Below, in pieces: positions 55,640-64,000 of a DNA stretch of 64,000 nucleotides. The stretch lies in contig CM062292.1 of NCBI GenBank assembly GCA_031216915.1, forward strand, positions 4,088,457 through 4,152,456, written 5' to 3'. A model generated the notes under the pieces. The model saw only the letters and a list, made by a program, of their open reading frames with translations. It made no database searches and had not been told where the DNA came from. This stretch comes from Pictodentalium vernedei (Eukaryota > Mollusca > Scaphopoda > Dentaliida > Dentaliidae). A program made the position numbers and the translations under genes. The stretch's first letter is position 1. Each line of letters begins with the position of its first letter.

Positions 55640-56640
55640 ACAATTGTTGATTGCATAATTCACTTGTGAAGTTATCGTTTATATTCAAACCCGGAAATCT
55701 CAGTAAATCACACTTGGAAAGTAATAAGAAAAAATATTACAATCTTTGGGGCAGTATTAAAACGAAGGTAGCAATTGAAGATTCGGAGAAGTATATAAAC
55801 TGGAGATTAACATCGATCATCGATAAGTACAATCCGTTGCAACGTCTTCATAAATTATATAAAGTTGCGTAGAAAATTTAAAAAGATCAACGTTGAAAAT
55901 AAAGGGGACAGCCAATGCTACAAATGGGCCATCAAGTCTGCCTAATATCCCATAGAAAAGAACACAAACAGAGTATCGAAGTACGTGGAGACTTATCGAA
56001 AAAAACATATTTCATCTGATGATAATCGCGCGAAAAAAACATATATTTATTATTGATTTCAACAGATGACAATCAACATTACTTTTGGATCAACAGCATG
56101 AGCCGATTGATGTCGGCACAGACCACCGAACGCATGGAGGATACATTTTTCTGTCTCGAATATCTGATTCTTTCCAACCGAAATAATCGATGGAACGCCA
56201 CGAAGAATATTGCAACTGAAATCAATGCGTTGCCGTTGTCATGCCAAAATCTCATACTCCAATTCAATTCATAAATCATAACCGAAGATTGACAGTACCA
56301 TTCGTGGTGTATGCCGATTTCGAATGATTCGCGGGAAAGACGAGTTCGTGCCAGTCCAACGATTGTCAGAGTTACACGGAAAAGTATCAGAACTTCAGAA
56401 GCACATACCGTCGGGATATTATTTCTGCATAAAATGTTCTTTCGACGATCAACATTCTTTGGGTCCGTACACCTAGGGGAAACTGGTCGAACGACAACGA
56501 CGTGACTGTAAGGTGCGAGGATGATTTGGAATATCAAATCAAAACGTTGTACAAGAAATTCCAAACTCCCGAGTAGATAATCATCGCAAACGAGCAGCGG
56601 AAAGTTTAATGTGACAATACGTAAGGCGTAAGAGGAACCC
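55640..56640 (+). pseudogene. Polinton/Maverick DNA polymerase B fossil
   Basis: Plus-strand segments resemble protein-primed family B DNA polymerases of Polintons. QHYFWINSMSRLMSAQ (56077-56124) fits the segment before the finger-like region, and a VPFVVYADFE-like motif near 56300 fits the exonuclease I site. Further weak similarity continues to about 56620. It is broken, with several breaks, and lacks the polymerase palm. No capsid, integrase or terminal repeat is seen nearby. Two MITEs lie in its 5' flank (55115-55274 and 55309-55553), so the fossil is older than those insertions. Confidence 0.55.
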
Positions 56641-56665
56641 CAAATAATGCAGTATATTATATAGA

Positions 56666-56824
56666 GATTATTACCATTATGTGGATGTACAAAATATGTA
56701 TCCGAGTCGAGCTCATGGTTCTAAGGGCAGATCACGACGAGTAGAAGACGAGTCGTGATCTACCCTTAGAACCAGGAGCGAGACTCGGATACATATTTTG
56801 TATATCCACATAATGGTAATAATC
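56666..56824. mobile_element. Palindromic MITE M
   Basis: Arms GATTATTACCATTATGTGG..TACAAAATATGTATCCGAGTC and CTAAGGGCAGATCACGACGA pair with their complements over about 75 bp each side of a GTAGAAG loop. A half copy is at 32486-32527. Non-coding. Confidence 0.75.
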
Positions 56825-57408
56825 ATTTTATCTTACAATATATTGGGGATAAGTCAAGAATGTAGACAATTATATAACGAACTATTTATTCGTACGGATG
56901 AACAAAAAGAAAAAAAATGAAACTCACGCGAAAGGAACGTGCTTGTATCCGACCCCCTCATACAAACATCTGTATCAGGGGGTCGGATACACGACAGTTA
57001 CGGAGTTAATACACACAAAATACATGTTGATTGTAAGATAAAATATTTTATTCCACAACCATTCCCCAGAAAATATCATCAGGGACGTAGCAACGAGTTT
57101 TTCAGGGACGGGGGTGTAGAACTATGAAAATTCCAACTAGGGGTGGATACTTAAATAGAGCCTCCACTCCCCCACAGGGGAGGAGGTTATTTTTCAAAAT
57201 GTTGACCCTGAGTGATTGTAGCGGTAGGTTTTAGCGCGTTCTGAGAATATTTCCAAGTTGTTTTAACTAGAGCTATATAATTTGAGGTTTTACGACAGTA
57301 CAAAATAACAATTTCTTGTGGTACTGTAGTCTGTGAATGTAAATAGGCTCTGTTTGCATTCATTAGGCATTGTGTCAATTGCATGAAGAATGCTAAAAAA
57401 TCAGTATA
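56825..57408. other. Stretch with one short hairpin
   Basis: GTATCCGACCCCCTCATAC with its complement at 56946-56991 forms a 46-bp hairpin. The rest is unremarkable. Confidence 0.5.
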
Positions 57409-57665
57409 CAGTACGTGGAGAGTGTATTATCACTAAATCGCCCGCAGAGTGGAGATTCCACCCAAGCAATAATTGAAAATTTGTTGCAAAGCCTAACCAA
57501 CACAAGCAAAGTTTCAGACAATGGATCTCCGGGTTAAACCCGGAGGTCCATTGACTGAAACCCTGCTTGTGTTTTTTGTCGATGGGTACAAAATTTGAAA
57601 GTTATAGCTTGGGTGATAACTCCACTCCGAGGGTGATTTAGTCACAATCCACTCTCCACGTACTG
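57409..57665. mobile_element. TA-flanked MITE, family B, copy 4
   Basis: 257 bp, TA at 57407-57408 and 57666-57667, ends CAGTACGTGGAGAGTG and complement, both perfect. Hairpin core intact except for a few substitutions. Confidence 0.88.
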
Positions 57666-57869
57666 TACAACCAATAATCTATCAATTAATCAGCTCAAAT
57701 ATGAGGTCATGCTGAGCAGTGTTCACACTAATTTTGAAATAAACCATTCATTATGCTGACAAAGTGTGAGTAATGAGTTAGCTAACTAACTCAGCCTAAA
57801 TGTGGCAATATGTGCAGGGGGGGGGGGGGGGGGGGGTCACCCGAAAATGTCCAGGCACAAGAAGGGTGT

Positions 57870-57990
57870 GGGTAATTAATAATAAATTATTGGTGTTTAA
57901 GGTGACATACTTCTGCACAATGACAAATCGTGACCGCAATATGGAGGTAAAGTCAAGTCTATCCAATCATTTATACCCATGTTGCCCATG
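57870..57990 (-). repeat. Possible LINE 3' tail fragment
   Basis: AATAATAAATTATTGGTGTT, then AAAGTCAAGTCTATCCAATC and ATTTATACCCATGTTGCC, resemble the tail at 45055-45170 (AAAGTCAAGTTTTGCCAATC, GTTTATACATCAGTTGCC). Short and diverged. Confidence 0.4.
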
Positions 57991-59303
57991 TTAGAGGACT
58001 TCTACCACAAGCATTGGTGATGGGGTCTTATTTTACAAGTAAAACACAGCTTGCTTACGACAGTAAACAAGCATTGTCTCAATTCCTAGGTTGTCCACGG
58101 GGAGGGAGGGAGAGGATGGATGGGTTCTTCGGGGCTGGGAAAAAAGCGTTTTCATAAATGACCAAAAATGCATTTTTTTCATCCACATAAAATAACTAAG
58201 TTCTGTGCTTGTTTAAACTTGGATCATCAATTATATCGCCGACCAGACCATTTATTGGGGTGTAGGTAAGTCCAAATCTATATAGATTCCATCTTGGTAC
58301 CGGCAGCTAATGTTGTCCGCATGGTTATACAGATATCATTGAGATTATTAGCATCAGGCAATTGAATTACATGGCAAATATTTTCAAATACCAACTTTAA
58401 ATTGTGATTTATTCAGTATGATTTAGTGTGGTATGCTGTTTGATGGATGTACAGGCATGGATATTTGCTTTCTAATCTTATCTGACCATTGCAGGTTATT
58501 GCATGCTAAATGAATGAGAAAACGGTCCATAATACTTTAAGAAAGTGTATATAAACAAAAATGTAATACTGCATGATTGCCACTGATGCAAAACAAAAAA
58601 AGAACAAACTATCACCCACACCCTAACCTTTGTTGGCATAAAAATGATTTATTAGTTTCAGAGGCCAATTGAACAAAGATATATAGATACTTACACTATG
58701 AGTGTGATTTCTCTCGTGTCACATGTTCAAACCAAAGAAATAGGGTAGGTGATTGTTTGCTATCCCTATTGCTCCAAAACGAGGAATGAAGAGCGGTTTC
58801 AATACAGTAGAATCAGGTAGAATTGTTAAAACCGTTAAAAGGCAGGTAAGTCTAATTCAAATATAAAGAGATGAGCCAGGGCAAGGCTGTCAAACAGAAA
58901 ACAAAACTCGGTGGACAATGAGTGCTGCAGTCCCAAAGCAAGGCGAACTGGAAGTGTATGTTATCGCCTATTAACTTCAGTCTCCAAAACATACTGTAAA
59001 ATCTGTTCAAATGTTTCTCATTAGATAATCAGGGACACCGGAGCCGGGGGGGGGGGCTAGGGGGGCTTTAAGCCCCCCCCCCCCCCCCCAACCATATCTT
59101 TTTCATTGGATGGGGCTGCTCTGTCTGATAAACGACCACGCCTAAATATGTTTCGACGACATTCTTGTATCCAGTTTCCGCGAGAAATGTCAGGACTTTC
59201 TTGGTTTCTCGTCAAAATATCTAATTATCAGTGTTGTTACTACACATTATTCGTCATTCTTTGTTCGTCCCTTTAATGAATGTGCGGGTTATCAAGTAAA
59301 AGT
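57991..59303. other. Stretch without gene; poly(G)/poly(C) pair near its end
   Basis: No open frame or known repeat to 59030. At 59041-59090 a G run (GCCGGGGGG) and a C run (AAGCCCCCC) face each other and could pair. Confidence 0.45.
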
Positions 59304-59401
59304 CAGTCGCGTTTGATAAGATTATTCCCCTCACACAGGCCGCATGTGTGTGTGCGGGGGGGGGGGGGGGGGGGGGGCATAATCTTATCGAACGCGAACT
59401 G
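59304..59401. repeat. Inverted repeat around a poly(G) tract
   Basis: CAGTCGCGTTTGATAAGATTAT at 59304-59325 pairs with ATAATCTTATCGAACGCGAACTG at 59379-59401. Between them lies an alternating GTGTGTGTG and about 22 G (59356-59377). Confidence 0.65.
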
Positions 59402-59431
59402 CGTATATTTTTCACATCATGTCAAAAATTG

Positions 59432-59529
59432 AGTTTATTAACACTCAGTATACAAACCACGAATACTATTCTCGATTAAGACTCAATCGAGAATAGTATT
59501 CGTGGTTTGTATACTGAGTGTTAATAAAC
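59432..59529. repeat. 98-bp near-perfect palindrome
   Basis: Arms of about 45 bp: GTTTATTAACACTCAGTATA, CAAACCACGAATACTATTCT and CGATT pair with AATCGAGAATAGTATTCG and so on to GTGTTAATAAAC. The loop is 6-8 nt. Immediately downstream are two long C runs (59552-59570 and 59573-59589). Such a perfect hairpin implies recent origin or an element end. Confidence 0.8.
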
Positions 59530-59882
59530 TAGGGTCGGTTCGTCATGCCCTTACCCCCCCCCCCCCCCCCAGCCCCCCCCCCCCCCCCCTCAATCCGAAA
59601 TTCGCTCCGGCGTCCCTGATTGGGGTGGGGAATTGCTGTTGCAATCTTGTGCTGAAACTTGGGAACCATGACAGTACTACTTCAAGACTACCATATTGGT
59701 AGCTTTGAATAAATGTCATTCATTCACATTTGCTACTTTATGATGTTATTGCTTCCACTGTAGTCCACCACCCTCCCAGTTTGTGTTCTAAAATACTCTT
59801 TCAATGAAGAAACTGATTTCTAACATTTTTAATTGCATAATATGGAAAAACAGTCTAAATACCAGAAAATAAAAGTGCAGTA

Positions 59883-60309
59883 CAGTGGAGCCCACTTAAT
59901 TGGATATCTCTTAACTGAAGAACCCTGTTAATTGAATATAATTTACAATCACAAAACCATTTACCATACATCTCGTACAAATTTGACCTGTTAATTGAAT
60001 ATAGGTTATAGAGTAAACCCCTGTTAATTGAATACAAATATTGTAACCTGTCAAGAAATTATCCCGACTCACCCCAGTTTTCCTTTCTGTATAGACCTAT
60101 TTGGCCTGCGTACATCCAATACTGGCATTAAATCTATTATATATTGTTTGCAAGAGCTCATTAAGCTCTGTCAAACAAGATATAATAGAAAAAGGCTAAG
60201 TTTATCTCTAGAATACAGGAAAGTGAGTCAATCCCTGTTTATTGAATACTTTTGTTAAATGAATAATTTTCATTGGCCATGTGGCTATTCAATTAACAGG
60301 GCTCCACTA
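59883..60309. mobile_element. pogo/Tigger-like MITE
   Basis: About 427 bp, TA at 59881-59882 and 60310-60311. The ends CAGTGGAGCCC.CTTAATTGG and AATTAACAGGGCTCCACTA are typical of the pogo group. CCTGTTAATTGAATA is repeated inside at about 59926, 59988, 60019 and (as CCTGTTTATTGAATAC) 60233. These match the subterminal sequence and are possible transposase-binding sites. Confidence 0.75.
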
Positions 60310-60585
60310 TATAAGACTTATGGCTGTGTGTTTGAATTGTGATTTAGGAGGGGGTTGGAAGATTGGAATCCCTCTCTCTCGCTAATACTCTATGGGAGAA
60401 TCATGGTTTGGATAAATGTGTTAATATGGTAAAATTTACTATGATTTGGTGTTTGCCAGAATTATAGTGTGCTCCTGGAGACTACACTTGCTCAAGGTGC
60501 GAATTCGCTTGCATCAAAAGCCTTATTTCTAGAAATATATAGCCCTTATTGCCGACTTTGACGACAAAATAACTTTTCAACATAA

Positions 60586-60986
60586 GGCCTAAAAAAATAA
60601 AAAATCTGTTTCTTAGGCCCTCCCGCATGGTCCTTTTGACTGCCGCATGCTCTCTTTTTATAACCAATCCAAACCTAAAAAAATCAAAATCAAATGGTTT
60701 ATGTCTGATATTTTACCCATGTTAATAAAATTGTCCCTTGAGTGCAAGAAGGCTTTGCAATGATTTAGCATTGCAAATCCTTCTTGCACTCAAGGGATGT
60801 AATACACCACTACCCATGCTATTCTGTAGGTTATGAGGCTTAAAACATGAAACAAAACAAGAACATGAACTTTTTAATGGTAAAGAAATAATTACAAAAA
60901 TATAAAATAAAATAAAAAAAAACGCCCGCCCGCATGCCATTTTACAAAAAATGGCATGAGAAACAGAAGATCTACTTTGTAAGGCC
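60586..60986. mobile_element. PIF/Harbinger-type MITE, copy 2
   Basis: 401 bp flanked by TAA at 60583-60585 and 60987-60989. About 95% identical by eye to 29973-30372, including the CCCTTGAGTGCAAGAAGGC hairpin. Same orientation. Confidence 0.8.
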
Positions 60987-61127
60987 TAATAAACATTTTG
61001 TAAGGTGTTCCTCGATGAACATTTCAATGTGAAATAATCTACACAAATAATAGTTAAAACAGGCTTGGAAGCCATAAAATATATTTCCTGTAGACTTAGG
61101 TATCACACTACTTAATATTTCCCCATA

Positions 61128-61424
61128 CAGTTAAAACTAGAAGTTCTGTCATGAAAAGCGTACAAATAGCACGTCGATCTGCGCGTTAATCCACGCGTTA
61201 TGACCATAGTAAGGCTATCAAATTCTGCACATATGGCCTGTGCACAAGCAATGTTTCAGCCAATGGACCTCCGGGTAACCCGGAGGTCCATTGGCAGAAA
61301 CATTGCATGTGTTCGCTATGAGTAACCAGGAGGACCTGCCGTGCTTTGGATGCCATTCGATATGGCAATTGCGCGCAATTCCTACGCGCTATTAAGCCTA
61401 GATAAGCGCACAGTTCGTGACAGT
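61128..61424. mobile_element. MITE family A, copy 6, right end truncated
   Basis: TA at 61126-61127, left end CAGTTAAAACTAGAAGTTC, inverted orientation. It stops at CAGTTCGTGACAG, about 20 bp short of the right terminus, and continues into unrelated sequence. The core hairpin is intact. Confidence 0.8.
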
Positions 61425-61739
61425 TCAAGTATAGCCCTACCGAGAACTTTTTTCTGACCCGACAACCAGGGTGGGGGAGGGGGGGGGGGCTGGGGGTGGG
61501 GGTGGTTTGGTTCATGTAACAACCAAAAGGGCCCACTAGGCCTGAGTCACTCAGCTGACCATGTTTAAAGGATGATTTAATTAGCATCTAAGGCTAGTTA
61601 GCACAACAGAGGAATAAAGTTATTTAACTGTTTATAACTCTGTTGTTCATGCCAGATTAATTGTTTCTAGTATTGGGATGCTACCACAGAAATAATGACA
61701 AAAGTTTCAGTAATGCAAAACTGGGAAGTCCAAATATCA
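61425..61739. other. Stretch with a G-rich tract
   Basis: GGGTGGGGGAGG and GGGGGCTGGGGGTGGGGG at about 61470-61502 could form G-quadruplexes. Nothing else is recognised. Confidence 0.45.
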
Positions 61740-62260
61740 ACCTGGGGACTTAACTTGAACGAACTTGAAGGATGTTGTGTACCAAATATCAGAAGATTTT
61801 GACTGGTGGTTCTGGAGAAGAGTTTGAGAATATTATCAATTTTGCACTATGTTAAAATTTGCCCCCCCCCCCACCTTACCTCTACCATAGGGAACACCAA
61901 TATCAACCCACAGGGACTTTATTTAAACTGAATCTGAACCCTCTAAGGATGCTGTACACCAAATATCTCAAGACGCAGATTATTTGAAGATTTGTCCTCA
62001 TATTGAACCAAGTTAGGTTTTTAAGTTTCGGGCTCCAATAGGGAGCCCAAATATCACCCCCAAAGACTTGACATGAAGAAACTGAGATTTTCACCTCATT
62101 AATGATACTGTATATCAAATGTCCAATATTCAAAATGGTGGATCTGAAGATTTTCAATGATATTCCTCATAATGCACTAAGTTAAAATACAGACTCCCTA
62201 AAAGAGCCCAATTATTAACCGATGGACTTGAGTTGAACAAATTCAATCCGACCCCTGTAA
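61740..62260. repeat. Diverged tandem repeat, 150-180 bp, block 1
   Basis: Recurring phrases are TACCAAATATCAGAAGATTTT, CTGGTGGTTCTGGAGAAGAG, TCATATTGCACTAAGTTAAA, GAGCCCAAATATCA.CCC and GACTTGAGTTGAACAAA. Landmarks GTACCAAATATC / ACACCAAATATC / ATATCAAATGTC occur near 61778, 61959 and 62112. The block continues at 63270 after a SINE and other sequence. Confidence 0.65.
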
Positions 62261-62516
62261 CATGGTTTATACAGAGTAGGCAATTCGGGTTTCCATAACT
62301 TTTCCCGTTCCCCGGGCATAAAATGTCCATAACCCTAAAGGTTAAATGTGACTCAATATATAATATATGTTTTACTTCTCCTCACCCACCCTGAAAACTT
62401 TCTCAACCCTAAAGGCCCCCGATTCCAACTTTGATCACTTTGTACTTCAATAAAATCGATGCTACGACATCGAGGCTTCGGGTAAACTTTTAAGTACTTT
62501 GGCAATTATGTCATGG

Positions 62517-62517
<1 letters not shown>

Positions 62518-62555
<38 letters not shown>
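62518..62555. repeat. Poly(G) tract of about 37 nt
   Basis: An uninterrupted G run directly before the 5S-SINE head. It may be a true homopolymer or an artefact of assembly; its exact length is not reliable. Confidence 0.6.
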
Positions 62556-62952
62556 CGGTGGCGTCGCGGTAACCGGTTCTCGTCAGATGACCGAAGTTAA
62601 GCAACGTCGAGCGCGGTTAGTACTTGGATGGGTGACCATTTCAGCGACTGATTCGTGCTCCCCGCGTTGTGTCATTGGTCAAGGCACTTAACCCCGATTG
62701 CCTACATGGGGGCACGATGACCCTGTGTACTAAGGCGTACTGCACGTCGATGGTGCGCATGTCTTCAACCACCTCTAACCCTGCCTGTGCCGCGGTGCAG
62801 AGTTCAGTGTTACGATGTTGGAAAGCTGACAGCTGCTCGTCGTTGCTCGGTGGTTGTCTCCGGGTACTCCGGCTTCCTCCACTCGTAAAACTGTCACCGA
62901 CATGATATGATCCTGGATGTTTAATGTGTCGTTAAACCCTAATAAAAAAAAG
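62550..62952 (+). mobile_element. 5S-SINE, nearly full length
   Basis: The head GCGGTAACCGGTTCTCGTCAG, CCGAAGTTAAGCAACGTCGA and GGTTAGTACTTGGATGGGTG matches 5S rRNA with its internal pol III promoter elements. The body has GTCATTGGTCAAGGCACTTA, GGCGTACTGCACG, GCTGCTCGTCGTTGCTCGG and GTCTCCGGGTACTCCGGCTT (a conserved-core-like segment). The 3' end is TGTCGTTAAACCCTAATAAA with an A-rich tail to about 62952. It is non-autonomous and depends on a LINE. The plus-strand frame at 62669-62905 is incidental. Confidence 0.8.
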
Positions 62953-63269
62953 TTCACGACAGTCAAGACATGCCTAGACACAACAGCAAGGCAGCCTGAT
63001 GTATTCTATCGGCCAAGAAGCTCCAAACACCAATGACTCGAGTAGACATTCTTGGTGGACTTCCAAATTTGTGAGTACAAACTTCATAAAAAATGTTCAA
63101 TGTCACATTAGATGGGAGAAATACCTAGTAACACGAATCTGTTTATTTTCCATAACCTTTCCAAAACCCACCCCCCATTTTCCATAGTTTTCCAGGGCCT
63201 GGGGAATCAATTTACTCTTTTCCAAGACTTTTCTTACCTTTTCCATAACCTGTACGACGAACCCTGCCG

Positions 63270-63920
63270 TAAGGATTCAGAACGCCAAATATTAAATGAT
63301 TCTGGACTGGTGTTTTTGAAGAAGAGTGTTCAAGATTATTCCTCATATTGGATACCAGGATCCAACAGGGAGCCCAAATATGAACCCAAAGACATGATTT
63401 GAAGAAACTCAGATCCGACTCCCCTAAGGATGATGTATACTAAATATCAAAAGATTCTGACTAGTGGAGCTGTCGAAGATTTTCAAAGACTATTACTCAT
63501 ATTGCATTAAATTAAAATTTAGTCCTCCTTAGACGCCCAATTATCAATCAAGGAATGTGAGTGGAACAAACTGAATCCTATCTCTGTAAATGTTCTGTTT
63601 GCCATGTATTAAATGATTCTGATTGGTGATTCTTGAGAAGGAGAGTTTTGAAGATTATCTTCCATATTGCACTAAGTTAACATTAGTCCCCCCCCCCCCC
63701 CCCCCCCAATAGAATGCCCAATTATTAACCGAGAACTTGATTTCAGCAATCTGTTCGGAAAAAGTTTTTCAATTTCAAAGGTTATGCATTATATTGGCCT
63801 GAGTTAAACTTTGGGCTCTCAAATATGAACCAACGAGCTATATGTAAACAAACTTATTACCGCTCCCCCTCCTCCCCCTTTGGATGTTGTATACCAAATA
63901 TCTGGTTCTGCAGAATTTTG
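63270..63920. repeat. Diverged tandem repeat, block 2
   Basis: Same phrases as block 1: GGATGATGTATACTAAATAT, AAAAGATTCTGACTAGTGG, CTCATATTGCATTAAATTAA, GCCCAATTATCAATCA. Landmarks near 63281, 63440, 63606 and 63892 give a period of about 150-170 bp. C runs lie between units (63687-63707), as also at 61861-61871. Confidence 0.65.
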
Positions 63921-64000
63921 TTTTTTATTTTTTGCAGATATGCTGTCGATGGCCCCTACAGAATACCCGAACAATCGATGGCAATTTTTTTTAGCATTCC

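Noticed and set aside
62669-62905. 78-codon frame with several cysteines
   Set aside because: It lies wholly inside the 5S-SINE body.
1-64000. tRNA genes
   Set aside because: No cloverleaf with proper A and B boxes was found by eye. A tRNA scan would be decisive.

Overview
The window is eukaryotic, AT-rich and gene-poor, and most of what can be recognised is transposable-element sequence. The mix suggests a lophotrochozoan animal, probably a marine mollusc. It contains APE-type LINEs of the I/Nimb, CR1/Jockey and L2-like groups, a SINE with a 5S rRNA head, Tc1-like elements, many TA- and TTAA-flanked MITEs, a Polinton fossil, and very long poly(G)/poly(C) runs. The species cannot be fixed from the sequence alone.

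Host genes are few. The only convincing one is the last exon of a secreted cysteine-rich protein (5451-6757, +). It has four modules built around GYxGVGPVCW and YGRGVG, a glycine-rich C-terminal domain, an upstream splice acceptor and a downstream AATAAA. A lone 94-nt EGF-like exon candidate lies at 37695-37788. A broken gene at 24590-26056 resembles a family of transposase-like animal proteins.

Layout. 0-7 kb: MITEs, SINE pieces and the cysteine-rich gene. 7-12.5 kb: CR1-like LINE debris, three MITEs and a degraded Tc1-like transposase. 12.7-18.6 kb: a heavily rearranged I/Nimb-like LINE on the minus strand (ORF1, endonuclease, RT, RNase H), with nested MITEs and internal duplications. 18.6-19.9 kb: a truncated 5S SINE joined to a truncated Tc1 copy. 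21-22.9 kb: a second, 5'-truncated I/Nimb LINE. 23-38 kb: MITEs of at least six families, the transposase-like pseudogene and dispersed repeats of unknown type. 39.4-43.2 kb: an L2/CR1-like LINE with a leader ORF whose stop overlaps the main start codon. 43.7-45.5 kb: a diverged tandem array that runs into LINE tails. 45.4-48.6 kb: a nearly intact Jockey/CR1-like LINE with a hydrophobic leader and a 2A-like NPGP motif ahead of the endonuclease. 51-54.7 kb: an inverted dispersed repeat, a 54-bp minisatellite carrying two MITEs, and a Tc1 element with complete ends. 54.7-56.7 kb: a Polinton DNA polymerase B fossil. 57-64 kb: MITEs, a long palindrome, poly(G) tracts, a nearly full-length 5S SINE and a 150-180 bp tandem repeat.

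The elements form layers. The LINEs and the minisatellite were invaded by MITEs, and MITE families A and B share one internal hairpin core despite different ends. The most notable signals are the LINE 2A motif, the shared MITE core, and the insertion of both MITE families at the same TA of different minisatellite units.
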